This document shows, piece by piece, positions 24,767-33,302 of a stretch of DNA of 37,662 bases (position 1 is the first letter of the stretch; each line of letters begins with the position of its first letter). The stretch spans positions 1 to 37,662 of the forward strand of contig JARKPK010000157.1 in NCBI GenBank assembly GCA_029975295.1. Direction: 5' to 3'. The position numbers and the translations under genes were made by a program. Source of the DNA: Thermoguttaceae bacterium (GTDB taxonomy: Bacteria; Planctomycetota; Planctomycetia; Pirellulales; Thermoguttaceae). The notes under the pieces were generated by a model. It did no database searches, was not told the origin of the DNA, and saw nothing but the letters and a program-made list of their open reading frames with translations.

Positions 24767-26305
24767 ATGACCGGCATATCTTGCATCTGCAAACGGTGGT
24801 GGTTGGTGGGCGTGGCAACTTTGCTTGCAGTGGGGATCACGGCGGGAATGGTTTGGTCGGCCGACGGCGTGAAGCCCGCGGCCCTTTCGCCGGCCGCGGA
24901 GAAGGGCCAGAACTACGCAAAAACCCTGTCGAAAGCGTTTCGGGAAGCGGCCGAAGCGGCGCTGCCTTCGGTGGTGATGATTCGCACCACCCCCAAGGCG
25001 GTGAAGATCGAGCGGGCGTTGCCTGACGACGACGAGGACGAGCTTTCTCCCTTCGGAGATCTCTTCCGCCGCAATCCGGAACTGCGAAGGTTCTTCCGCG
25101 AAATGCCGGCGCTGCCCCGCGGCGCGCCCGAGTTCCGCGCCGGCGGAATCGGCTCGGGCGTGGTGATCGATGCGTCGGGAATAGTGTTGACCAACAATCA
25201 TGTGGTGGAAGGCGCGGAGAAGATCGTTGTCCGCCTGATGGATGGCCGCGAGTTCAAAGTGGCCGACGTGCGCCGCGACCCGAACAGCGACTTGGCCATC
25301 ATCTTTCTCGAAAACGCAGACAAACTGACCCCGGCCCGACTCGGTGACAGCGACGCCATCGAAGTGGGCGATTGGGTCTTGGCGCTGGGCGATCCGTTCG
25401 GCTTGGAAGGGACCGTCACCGCCGGCATTATCAGCGCCAAGAGCCGCGGCCTGGGAATCACGCCTCGCGACAACATGTTGCAGACCGACGCGGCCATCAA
25501 CCCCGGCAACAGCGGCGGGCCGCTGGTCAACCTCGATGGCGAAGTGGTGGGAATCAACACGGCCATCCATTCGCGGTCGGGCGGCAACCAAGGCGTCGGC
25601 TTTGCCGTGCCAATTAACACGGCCAAATGGGTGGCCGAACAATTGCGGAAGAACGGCAAGGTGGAACGGGCCTACCTGGGCGTGGTCATCCAACCGGTAA
25701 CGCACGAGCTGGCCGAGCAGTTCGGTGTTTCGGCCCGGCAAGGCGTGCTGGTGACCGACGTACAACCCGACTCGCCTGCTGCAAAGGCCGGACTAAAGTC
25801 GGGCGACATCATCGTAGAATTCGCCGGCCGACCGGTGGCCCGGCCGCAGGAACTGCAATCGATCGTCGAGCGCGCTCCGATCGGCTCGAAGCAGCAAGTG
25901 ACCGTATGGCGCGACGGCAAACGGCAGCAGTTGACGATCGCCCCAGCCGTGCTATCCGACGAGAAGGTGGCGGCCTTGGGTGGTCCGGCCGAAAGCCCTT
26001 CGCCCGAAGCCGCGGCGTTTGACCGACTCGGGATCGAGGTGGAAACTCTCACCCCGAGGGTCGCTGAGCAACTCGGCGTGAAGGCCGACAAGGGGGTGGT
26101 CATTACGTCGGTTCGGCCCGGCGGGTTGGCCGCGCTCGCCGGCCTGACGCCTGGGGCAGTGATCGTCGAAGCGAACCGCAAGCCGGTGGCCAGCGTCGAG
26201 GAGTTCCGCAAGGCGATCGAAGCGCAGCCGTTGGAGAAGGGATTGCTGTTGCTGCTTCGGACTGCCCAGGGCAGCCGCTTTGTGGTGTTGCAAGCCGATA
26301 AGTAG
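24767..26305 (+). CDS. htrA: HtrA/DegP-type serine protease with two PDZ domains
   Basis: HtrA proteases degrade or refold damaged proteins outside the cytoplasm. The 512-residue product begins with a hydrophobic segment (about 11-31), either a signal peptide or a membrane anchor. The trypsin-like domain follows, with His145 (LTNNHVV), Asp175 (NSDLAII) and Ser249 (NPGNSGGPL), so the catalytic triad is complete. An acidic loop (DDDEDELSPFGDLF, about 87-100) and a basic segment resemble the LA-loop region of DegP/DegQ. PDZ1 spans about 303-395 and PDZ2 about 420-510. I chose the ATG at 24767 because GGGAGG precedes it and the hydrophobic segment starts right after; the frame is open 39 nt further upstream. 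Two hairpins in the leader may take part in control. Confidence 0.93.
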   Translation: MTGISCICKRWWLVGVATLLAVGITAGMVWSADGVKPAALSPAAEKGQNYAKTLSKAFREAAEAALPSVVMIRTTPKAVKIERALPDDDEDELSPFGDLFRRNPELRRFFREMPALPRGAPEFRAGGIGSGVVIDASGIVLTNNHVVEGAEKIVVRLMDGREFKVADVRRDPNSDLAIIFLENADKLTPARLGDSDAIEVGDWVLALGDPFGLEGTVTAGIISAKSRGLGITPRDNMLQTDAAINPGNSGGPLVNLDGEVVGINTAIHSRSGGNQGVGFAVPINTAKWVAEQLRKNGKVERAYLGVVIQPVTHELAEQFGVSARQGVLVTDVQPDSPAAKAGLKSGDIIVEFAGRPVARPQELQSIVERAPIGSKQQVTVWRDGKRQQLTIAPAVLSDEKVAALGGPAESPSPEAAAFDRLGIEVETLTPRVAEQLGVKADKGVVITSVRPGGLAALAGLTPGAVIVEANRKPVASVEEFRKAIEAQPLEKGLLLLLRTAQGSRFVVLQADK

Positions 26306-26763
26306 TTTTCTGCAATGCGGCGCGCCGCGGAACGCGGACACGCCGCGGCCGCCGCCCCAGGGCAGCTCGGGTTTCCAGAGTTGCACTGGGCCGCTGACGA
26401 TCATTCGGAGTCGCTACGCTCTGCCGTCGGCGGTGTGTTGGGCCCGCCCGAGCGCCCGCTCACCGCAGCGATCAGGGCGTTGACGCGAGTGGACGGTCGC
26501 GCGAGAGGCCCGTCATCATCGATCGGTGTTGCGAGGATTTGCAGCGCCGCTGACCGGTTCGTCCGCCATGGTGGGGCGGAACTGCCGGCGATGATGACGG
26601 GCATCGCTGCTTCTTGGCTCGGAAGAAGGGGAGAACTCAGTCTTCCGGCGTGCAAGGGCGGTGGTGGGCAGCTGTTGCGCCGCGAGGAACAATGATCCGT
26701 CAGCAGAAAGAGCTTGCAGCCCGATCGAGGAGAATGTTCGCTTTCGGCCCCGTTTCGGCCCTG
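26306..26763. other. Convergent intergenic region with long inverted repeat
   Basis: The 458-bp gap lies between the ends of htrA (plus) and the ABC ATPase gene (minus). Apart from the large inverted repeat at 26508-26602 it holds no gene I can support. A GC-rich short palindrome (GCGGCGCGCCGC, about 26318-26329) lies just after the htrA stop and could be a weak terminator. Confidence 0.45.
26508..26602. repeat. 14-bp perfect inverted repeat spanning 95 nt
   Basis: GCCCGTCATCATCG (26508-26521) and CGATGATGACGGGC (26589-26602) are perfectly complementary and enclose 67 nt. The enclosed segment can form at least one more stem (GTCCGCC with GGGCGGAAC, about 26570-26582). Its position between convergent genes fits a bidirectional terminator, a structured RNA, or a small non-autonomous palindromic element. 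Confidence 0.55.
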
Positions 26764-27624
26764 TTACTCCGCGTCGGGCACGATCATCGGCATTCCGCCC
26801 CGCGGATGACTTGCCAGGGCCACCGGCGTGCGGTAGATCGCCTGCAACAGATCGGGCTGCATCAGTTGTCGCGGTGGGCCGTCGAACACCACTTCACCCT
26901 CGCGGAGCGCCAACGCGCGGTCGGCATCGAGCGCGGCGGCATTAACGTCATGCGTCACGGCCAAGATGGTCGTTCCGCGTTGCCGATGCGCGCGGCGGAG
27001 CACGGCGCGAATCTCCGTTTGATGGCGATAGTCGAGAAACGTGGTCGGCTCGTCGAGCAGCAACAAGTCGGCCCCCTGGGCTAAGGCTGCGGCAATCATC
27101 GCCTTTTGCCGTTCGCCGCCGCTGAGGGTGTCGATGGCGCGATTGGCCAGGGCGGTCATGGCCGTTTCTTCCAAGGCTTGGCGCACGGCCGCACGATCCT
27201 CGGCCGACATGGCGGCGAAGGCGTGCAGATAGGGGTATCGGCCCAGGCCGACGAACTCCTCGACAGAGAGCGGCAAGGCGCGTCCGTCGATCTGCGGCAC
27301 ATAGCCGACGCGTTTAGCCAACTCGCGGCGGCGGTAGTGCGCCAACGGTCGCCCGAACAGCTCGACGCAGCCCGAGCAGGGCAACAGCCGATCGAGACAC
27401 TTAAGCAAGGTGGTCTTTCCCGCCCCGTTGGGGCCGACGATTGCCAGATACTCGCCGGGAAAGACTTGGAAGCCCACCCGATGCACGATCGGCCGACCGT
27501 CGATCACGACACTCAGTTGCTCGACCGCGAGCACCGCCTGGGAAGAACCCGACGGCGCCGTGCAGCTTTGGGGCTGAGCGGCTTTTGTTGCGGCGGCCGG
27601 GTTTGATGAAGCGTCGTGAGACAC
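26764..27624 (-). CDS. ABC transporter ATP-binding protein, FecE/BtuD type
   Basis: The 286-residue ATPase resembles those of iron-chelate, cobalamin and metal importers. After a low-complexity N-terminus of about 30 residues come Walker A GPNGAGKT (64-71), a Q-loop in VGYVPQIDG, the segment VEEFVGLGRYPYL that is characteristic of the FecE/FhuC group, the signature LSGGERQKAMIA, and DEPTTFLDYRHQ with AVTHDVNAA as Walker B and H-loop. The start is uncertain: no ATG is available, and I chose the GTG at 27624; a TTG at 27675 would add 17 residues, and neither has a clear Shine-Dalgarno. No permease or binding protein lies nearby, so partners must be encoded elsewhere. I looked for a cobalamin riboswitch upstream and did not see one. 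Confidence 0.85.
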   Translation of the reverse strand: MSHDASSNPAAATKAAQPQSCTAPSGSSQAVLAVEQLSVVIDGRPIVHRVGFQVFPGEYLAIVGPNGAGKTTLLKCLDRLLPCSGCVELFGRPLAHYRRRELAKRVGYVPQIDGRALPLSVEEFVGLGRYPYLHAFAAMSAEDRAAVRQALEETAMTALANRAIDTLSGGERQKAMIAAALAQGADLLLLDEPTTFLDYRHQTEIRAVLRRAHRQRGTTILAVTHDVNAAALDADRALALREGEVVFDGPPRQLMQPDLLQAIYRTPVALASHPRGGMPMIVPDAE

Positions 27625-28180
27625 GGTCGGAAACAAACAGTTCGAGCGGCAAAGGTTCAACGACAAGGTCGGCAAGGCGCGTCGGTGGTGCAGTGTGCTA
27701 CGGAGCGCACCGGATCGTACGAATCATTTGCCTTCGACTACAGCCATCGAGGCCATTCTACACGGATTGACTGCAAGTGAATTGCACCCTGCGTCGCCAA
27801 GCAACGAAACCGCTGCCTGGTCAGCCAAAAGGACAACACCGCGTCGCAACCTGCCGGGATGGTAGGCTGTCGCGCCCACGAAGCTGGTCGGCGGTTTCTT
27901 TGCGGTCGTTTCGAGTGGATTCGGCCGTGTGAAAAATGCTGGGCAGGCCGAACCCGAAACAGGGGGCGTTCGGGAAAACCGTGGAATGGGCGGACGTGCG
28001 TCGCTCTATTATCCCCAAGCATCCCCGTACCCCCAGATTTCCACAGATCGTTGCTCTTTAGACGAATTGTAGCGACAGACGCTCAACCTTGTCGATCTAG
28101 GTAGAAGACCGCATTTTGGCGGAGAAGTTCCCGAATGCGCAAAACTCGGAAAGATAGGTAATTCAATAAGGGTGGGCAAC
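27625..28180. other. Divergent intergenic region, AT-richer than its surroundings
   Basis: The 556-bp divergent gap between the ABC ATPase and WD40 genes is visibly less GC-rich, above all at 28000-28180. I find no promoter with two good boxes and no gene. The WD40 Shine-Dalgarno (AAGGGTGGG, 28168-28176) is strong. Confidence 0.4.
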
Positions 28181-29173
28181 ATGAAGGCTTTCTTGAGGCT
28201 TGCCTGGGTCGGCATGGTGCTTCCGGCCGCATGGGCAGCGTTGGTCACCTTTGCGGGGCCACAATCGGAAGACCGTCAGGCGATCAAGGTGCTTAGGCCA
28301 CCGCTGGCAAACGAGCCGGTGGATCGCTCGCCGGTGATTACGGGGTTGGCGATTCAGCCGGGCGGCCAAGCAGCGCTGTGCGTGGGCGACGATCATGCCA
28401 TGGGCCTCTGGGACCTGAGTACGGGCAAGTTGGTGCGATCGAAGGCGATTCACGCCGACTGGATCCGGGCGATTGCGATCCGCGGCGACGGCCGGATGGC
28501 GGCCACGGTGGGCCACGACCGGCGTTTGCGGTTGATCTCGCTGCCTGAGATGCAACCCCTGGCTGAATCGCCGGTTTGCCCGGCCGCCTTGTTCGCCGCG
28601 GCATTCAGCCCCGACGGAACCACCGTGGCGGCGGTAGGTTTCGACCGGCACGTGCGGCTGTTCGACGTTCGTGATGCCGCTCAGCGCGCCCAATGGGAGG
28701 GCCCGGCCGACGACCTCCGCACAATCGCTTATTCGCCCGACGGTCGTTTTTTGGCGGCAGGCGGGCAAGGGGGTGTTCTGCGGGTGTTCGACGCCGCCTC
28801 GGGCGAGAAGCGGGCCGACTTGGCCTCGGGCGTTCGCGCGGTGCTTTGCGCGGCCTTCTCCCCAGACGCGACGCTGTTGGCCGCCGCCGGTCAGGGCCGC
28901 GTTATTCGTCTCTGGGATACCGCCACGTGGCAGCCTCGCGTCGAGATGAATGTGGCCGCCGGTGGTGTTCGGTCGTTGAGCTTTTGCGGCGATTCCGTGC
29001 TGGCCGCCGGCGACACGACCAACGCAATCACTTTATGGCGAGTTGACGGTCAATCGGCCGGGCGGTGCGTGGGACACACCGGCACGCCGGCCGCACTGGC
29101 CTTCGATGCGGCAACCGGCGTTCTGGTTTCCGCGGGCTTCGACGCCTCGGTGCGCATCTGGTCGATCCGCTAA
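28181..29173 (+). CDS. Exported WD40-repeat protein
   Basis: The 330-residue product has an N-terminal signal-like segment (MKAFLRLAWVGMVLPAAWAAL) and then about seven WD40 repeats. Each repeat shows the usual AxSPDG...LAxxGxDxxVRLWD pattern, for example AAFSPDGTTVAAVGFDRHVRLFD and IAYSPDGRFLAAGGQGGVLRVFD. The last blade ends with DASVRIWSIR at the C-terminus, so the propeller seems complete and no other domain is fused. Such propellers bind proteins; the partner is unknown. The ATG at 28181 is chosen over a GTG three codons upstream because AAGGGTGGG lies 4 nt before it. The gene is followed on the same strand by a small ORF and a large surface protein. Confidence 0.85.
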   Translation: MKAFLRLAWVGMVLPAAWAALVTFAGPQSEDRQAIKVLRPPLANEPVDRSPVITGLAIQPGGQAALCVGDDHAMGLWDLSTGKLVRSKAIHADWIRAIAIRGDGRMAATVGHDRRLRLISLPEMQPLAESPVCPAALFAAAFSPDGTTVAAVGFDRHVRLFDVRDAAQRAQWEGPADDLRTIAYSPDGRFLAAGGQGGVLRVFDAASGEKRADLASGVRAVLCAAFSPDATLLAAAGQGRVIRLWDTATWQPRVEMNVAAGGVRSLSFCGDSVLAAGDTTNAITLWRVDGQSAGRCVGHTGTPAALAFDAATGVLVSAGFDASVRIWSIR

Positions 29174-29202
29174 GCGCCGCGGCCGAACAAGGAGAACACA
29201 AC

Positions 29203-29433
29203 ATCCGTTCCACGTTGAACTCGCGCCGGGCCGCATCGGCCCCGCCCCTGCGAGATTCCAAGCGGGTATTCGCAGAAGCGCGCGATTGTTCCATGTGCGA
29301 ACCAGATGACGGGATGGAAAAGAAACACACGGACGATCGTTGTTTGAATTCGCTGCGCGAGGCGCAAAGAGAAAACGCCGGCGGCAGCGTCCCGCTGATC
29401 GAGATAGTCGAGGCGATCGGCGGCAATCAATGA
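29203..29433 (+). CDS. Small 76-residue ORF, possible ATC start
   Basis: This short frame sits between the WD40 gene and the surface-protein gene, ending 18 nt before the latter. A strong AAGGAG (29189-29194) is followed after 8 nt by ATC (29203), which is in frame. No ATG, GTG, TTG or CTG lies at usable distance. Other in-frame starts are TTG at 29215 and ATGs at 29293 and 29314, all without Shine-Dalgarno. The C-terminal part (LNSLREAQRENAGG, then VPLIEIVEAIGGNQ) looks protein-like and acidic; two Cys lie close together (CSMCEPDD). I do not recognise a family. ATC (like ATT in infC) is a very rare start, so the gene call stays tentative. Confidence 0.4.
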   Translation: MRSTLNSRRAASAPPLRDSKRVFAEARDCSMCEPDDGMEKKHTDDRCLNSLREAQRENAGGSVPLIEIVEAIGGNQ

Positions 29434-29440
29434 CGAACAT

Positions 29441-29451
29441 GGAGGTTCATC
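29441..29451 (+). promoter_or_regulatory. Ribosome binding site fixing a GTG start
   Basis: GGAGG (29441-29445) lies 6 nt before the GTG at 29452. It decides the start of the surface-protein gene, since no ATG is available near the beginning of the frame. Confidence 0.75.
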
Positions 29452-32400
29452 GTGGGGTTGTTCAAATCCTGGCGCGCGGGTAATCGCGCTGCCTCTGGGC
29501 CGAAACGCGCTCGGCGGCCGCGATTGACGGAAAAACACGTTTGCCGTTTCGAGCAGCTCGAATCGCGGCAATTGCTCTCGGCCAATCCCCTCATCAATTT
29601 GGGGGTGGTTTACTACGAGAACAACGTCGGCGACGACTCCGTGCCCGACCTGTTCGAAATCACCTTCAACGGCGGCGCGCCGGGCACGCAGCTCACGCAG
29701 TTGGTGATCGACACGGACAAAGACGGTCTGGGATTGTCGATCGGCGACTGCTTTTTCGACATCGCCCCGGGCGGTTTGGGCGCTTACGGCTCGCAACCGC
29801 TGACCATTGTCAGCAGCAGCGGCATCGACTCGGTCACTTGGTCGGTGGCCGACGGCGGCACTCGGCTCGTCTTCGATTTTTCGGGCTTTCATGCCGGCGA
29901 AAAGCTGGCGTTCAGCATTGATGTCGATGAGATGGGCTTCCTCGGGCCCAACTCGGTGGCCGAAGGCAACGAGTTCGAAGGCAGCAAGCTCTCGGCCATG
30001 TTCACCGCGCCACATTATCAAACCGCCGAGGGCGGCGACATCTTTCTCGATTACTACGATCACAAACTCGTTGGCACGGGGCTCAACCTTCCGCCCGACG
30101 GCTACGTGCCCCCGGGCGATGTGCTCCAGCCCGACCTGACCGCCGGGGCGATCGTCCGCCTTACTCAAGTGCCTCTGCCGAGCAGCATTGCCGGCACGGT
30201 TTACGAAGACTTCAACGGCAACAACCTCCGCGAGCCGGGCGACGTGCCGCTTCAGGGCGTCCAACTCACGCTTCTCCAACTAGTCGATGGACAATATGTT
30301 TCGACTGGACGCACGACGGTTACCGACGCGGCCGGACACTACCGCTTCGATGCCCTGTTGCCCGGAACCTATCGCGTGGTGGAAACACAACCGGCCGGCT
30401 ACCTGAGCGTCGGGGCCACGGCCGGAACGGTTGGCGGCGCGACACGCGGCTCGGTGCTTTCGCCCGACGTGATCGATGGCATTTCGCTCTTGGGCGGCGA
30501 AGACAGCGTGAACAACGACTTCGCCGAATTCCGCGGCGCGAGCCTCAGCGGACGCGTGGCCGCCGATCTGAACCTGAACTGCACGCTCGATTCCACTGAC
30601 CGGTTGTTGTCGGGCGTGGTGCTTCAACTGACCACGGCCGACGGGATCGTGCTGGCCACCACCACGACCAATGCGCTGGGCGAGTACCGGTTCGACGGTT
30701 TGGCGCCCGGCGTCTATCGCGTCGTTGAGCAGCAACCGCACGGCTACTTCGACAGTTGCGACTTGGTGGGCGACTTGGGCGGCGTGCTCGATCCGCCCGA
30801 CGCCATCGGCGGCATCGTGCTCTTCTCGGGCAGCGTCGGCACGCGCTACGACTTCCTGGAAATCGAGCCGGTTCGCCTCTGCGGCTATGTGTATGAAGAC
30901 AACAATAACAACGGCATCCGTGATTCCGGCGAGGCAGGCATCGCCGGCGTGACGCTCACCCTGACCGGCGGCGACCTGAAAACGCCGCTGACGGCGATCA
31001 CCAATGGCGACGGGCTGTATTGCTTCGTCGGGTTGATGCCCGGCACGTACACCGTAACGCAGACGCAGCCGTCGGGCTACTACGACGGGCTCGACACGCC
31101 CGGCACCCAAGGCGGCGTAGCCGAGAATCCCGGCGATCGGATTTCGGAAATCCCCTTGTTCGCCAACGGCAGCCAGTACAACTTCGGCGAGTTGCGGCCG
31201 GCGAGCCTTTCGGGCTACGTTTTCCAAGACGGCCCGACGATCACCTACCGCCAAGGCGAATCGGCGCCCGACCCGTACGCGCTGCGCGACGGCCTGCGGA
31301 CGCCCGACGACAAGCCCATCGCCGGCGTGGTGCTGATGCTGTGCGACGAGTACGGCGTGCCGGTGCTCGACGGCGACGGCAAACCGATGCGAACCACGAC
31401 CGACGCCAACGGTTTCTATCAGTTCACCGGCTTGCGGCCCGGCACCTACTGCGTTTATCAGACGCAGCCCGAGGGGTATGCCGATTTCATCGACACCCCG
31501 GGCAGCTTGGGCGGAACGGCGGTCAACACCTTCAATGTGATCGATCCGGGCATCATCAGCATGTTGGCCACTCCGCCGCGCTACGACGCGATTCTGGGAA
31601 TCGCGCTCGGAGCAGGCCAGCAGGGTGTCGAATACAACTTCAGCGAAGTGCTCTTGGAAGCGTTGCCTCCCGAGCCGCCCCCGCCCCCTCCTCCGCCCCC
31701 TCCTCCGCTCCCACCCGGTCCGCCCGCGAGCCCGCCGCCGATCGACCCGTTCATCAAGCCATTCACCTATGGTGTGTTCTCACCATCGTTGGTCGGCTAT
31801 CCGGCATTTGCGCCGACACCGGGGCCGGCGCTGTTCGGCGGCAATACTGGAACCGATGTCCACACGTGGCATCTGAGCGTGATCAACGCCGGCCAACCGC
31901 GTCGCGACGATGCCCGCGACGCCCGACTGACCGAATCGTCGGCGCAGATCTTCGATCCGGCGTCGTGGTCGGGCGCTTCGATGGGGCAGATGGAGTGGGT
32001 CGTGTTCAACACCCACGGTGAACTGGTCACCAGCTTCATCTTCGGCATGCGCGGCGCATTGCCCGTGCCCGGCGATTTCAACGGCAACGGCAAAGCCGAG
32101 CCCGGCGTGTTCTTCGGCGGGCACTGGTTCATTGATTTGTCGGGCAACTTTTTGTGGGATACGGCCGACTTGTGGGCCAAGCTGGGAAGCGGCAACGACC
32201 TGCCCGTGGCCGGCGACTGGGACGGCGACGGCAAGGCCGACATCGGCGTTTACGGACCGGCATGGCAAGGCGATGCTCAAGCCTTGTCGGCCGAGCCCGG
32301 CCTGCCCGACGCCGCCAACACCCGCGGCGGCCGACCGAAGAACGTTCCGCCGCTGCCCGCCGAGGCGACCAACGGCCTGCGGATGCTCAAGCCCACGGCC

Positions 32401-32814
32401 CGCGGCAAACTCCGCGCCGATCTGATCGACCACGTCTTCCAGTTCGGGGTCGGCGGCGATCGGCCGTTGGTGGGCGACTTCAACGGCGACGGCATCGCCA
32501 CGATTGGCGTGTTCCGCGAAGGCGAGTGGTTCCTCGACATGGACGGCGACGGTCAATGGTCGCCCGGCGACGTTTACGCGCAGTTCGGCGAAGCCGGCGA
32601 CCTGCCCGTGGTCGGCGATTGGACCGGCGACGGCCAAGCGAAGCTCGGCGTTTATCGTGAAGGCAAGTTCATCCTCGACACTAACGGCAACCGCCAACTC
32701 GATTCCGAGGACAAGGTGATCGACGTGCCCGGCGCCGTCGGCCTGCCTGCCGCAGCCGATTTCGACGGCGACGGCAGTACCGACGTGGCCGTGATGCGCG
32801 ATAAGGCCGCCTAA
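29452..32814 (+). CDS. Large surface protein with SdrD-like and VCBS-like repeats
   Basis: The 1120-residue protein starts at GTG. After a basic N-terminus comes FEQLESRQLLSANP (33-46), the planctomycete LExRxLLSA motif that heads many of their exported proteins. Residues about 48-235 form an unnamed beta-rich domain. Four SdrD/Cna-B-like domains follow at about 243-358, 362-470, 474-578 and 584-732. Each has the (Y/F)xDxNxNxxxDxG...GVxLTL, TTTDxxGxYxFxGLxPGTYxVxxTQPxGY pattern. A polyproline hinge lies at about 739-764. The C-terminal third has five FG-GAP/VCBS-like units (DFNGNGKAEPGVF, DWDGDGKADIGVY, DFNGDGIATIGVF, DWTGDGQAKLGVY, DFDGDGSTDVAVM), probably calcium-binding. No C-terminal membrane or sorting signal is seen. 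Adhesion or cell-wall organisation is inferred. Confidence 0.88.
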   Translation: MGLFKSWRAGNRAASGPKRARRPRLTEKHVCRFEQLESRQLLSANPLINLGVVYYENNVGDDSVPDLFEITFNGGAPGTQLTQLVIDTDKDGLGLSIGDCFFDIAPGGLGAYGSQPLTIVSSSGIDSVTWSVADGGTRLVFDFSGFHAGEKLAFSIDVDEMGFLGPNSVAEGNEFEGSKLSAMFTAPHYQTAEGGDIFLDYYDHKLVGTGLNLPPDGYVPPGDVLQPDLTAGAIVRLTQVPLPSSIAGTVYEDFNGNNLREPGDVPLQGVQLTLLQLVDGQYVSTGRTTVTDAAGHYRFDALLPGTYRVVETQPAGYLSVGATAGTVGGATRGSVLSPDVIDGISLLGGEDSVNNDFAEFRGASLSGRVAADLNLNCTLDSTDRLLSGVVLQLTTADGIVLATTTTNALGEYRFDGLAPGVYRVVEQQPHGYFDSCDLVGDLGGVLDPPDAIGGIVLFSGSVGTRYDFLEIEPVRLCGYVYEDNNNNGIRDSGEAGIAGVTLTLTGGDLKTPLTAITNGDGLYCFVGLMPGTYTVTQTQPSGYYDGLDTPGTQGGVAENPGDRISEIPLFANGSQYNFGELRPASLSGYVFQDGPTITYRQGESAPDPYALRDGLRTPDDKPIAGVVLMLCDEYGVPVLDGDGKPMRTTTDANGFYQFTGLRPGTYCVYQTQPEGYADFIDTPGSLGGTAVNTFNVIDPGIISMLATPPRYDAILGIALGAGQQGVEYNFSEVLLEALPPEPPPPPPPPPPPLPPGPPASPPPIDPFIKPFTYGVFSPSLVGYPAFAPTPGPALFGGNTGTDVHTWHLSVINAGQPRRDDARDARLTESSAQIFDPASWSGASMGQMEWVVFNTHGELVTSFIFGMRGALPVPGDFNGNGKAEPGVFFGGHWFIDLSGNFLWDTADLWAKLGSGNDLPVAGDWDGDGKADIGVYGPAWQGDAQALSAEPGLPDAANTRGGRPKNVPPLPAEATNGLRMLKPTARGKLRADLIDHVFQFGVGGDRPLVGDFNGDGIATIGVFREGEWFLDMDGDGQWSPGDVYAQFGEAGDLPVVGDWTGDGQAKLGVYREGKFILDTNGNRQLDSEDKVIDVPGAVGLPAAADFDGDGSTDVAVMRDKAA

Positions 32815-33073
32815 AGCCGCACCGACCGCTCATCCGGATTGCCCACCGCGGTTTTGTGACGGGCCCGATGGAGTAGCAGGTTGACTTCCAGCCGGATGCA
32901 GCGGCGAAACCCATGGCGGGAAGGCCGGCACGCAAGGGAAGATGGCGGCCTCGGCACCGAGAAGAAAGCGGAACGCGGCGCCGCCCGCCCCGGCGACCAT
33001 TGCTTGCTTGCAGGCTGAAAACATCCCGATCGATTGACCTTCCGATGAGCTACCAATGCCGCTGCCGTGGCCC

Positions 33074-33106
33074 CGATAGCTCGCCTATCGCGGTGCCGTA
33101 AGGCAC
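33074..33106. repeat. Two adjacent perfect hairpins
   Basis: CGATAG-CTCGC-CTATCG (33074-33090) is followed after 2 nt by GTGCC-GTAA-GGCAC (33093-33106). The second has a GNRA-type tetraloop, which is unusually stable in RNA. Confidence 0.5.
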
Positions 33107-33196
33107 GAGAGGACGGAAAGGTGCGCCACTTCCGGCAGGGCGGCATCGGCCGTTTGTGTGCCACTGCCGATACGTTAGCATTGCCGGCTCGGGTGC

Positions 33197-33219
33197 CACT
33201 GCCGGCTTGTCCGGCAGTG
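33197..33219. repeat. Perfect hairpin with CTTGT loop
   Basis: CACTGCCGG (33197-33205) pairs with CCGGCAGTG (33211-33219) around CTTGT. Its first arm overlaps the second of two direct GTGCCACTGCCG copies. I recall similar GTGCCACTGC...GCAGTG palindromes between genes in planctomycetes, but could not check here. Confidence 0.55.
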
Positions 33220-33283
33220 CGGGGACTTGGTTGCTCTTGGCTCGGAGAGTGCGGCGGCTCGTCTTGGCTGTTGGAGTGAAGCA

Positions 33284-33302
33284 CGGCGGGACAAGCCCGC
33301 CG
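33284..33302. repeat. Perfect hairpin with ACAAG loop
   Basis: CGGCGGG (33284-33290) pairs with CCCGCCG (33296-33302) around ACAAG. The loop is the exact complement of the CTTGT loop of the hairpin 65 nt upstream, so kissing or loop-loop pairing is possible if both are transcribed. Confidence 0.5.

Noticed and set aside
27625-28000. Possible cobalamin riboswitch upstream of the FecE/BtuD-type gene
   Set aside because: The B12-box and the conserved core pairs could not be found on the minus strand.
31679-31740. Repetitive CCGCCCCCTCCT tract resembling a tandem repeat element
   Set aside because: It encodes the polyproline hinge of the surface protein in frame and needs no other explanation.
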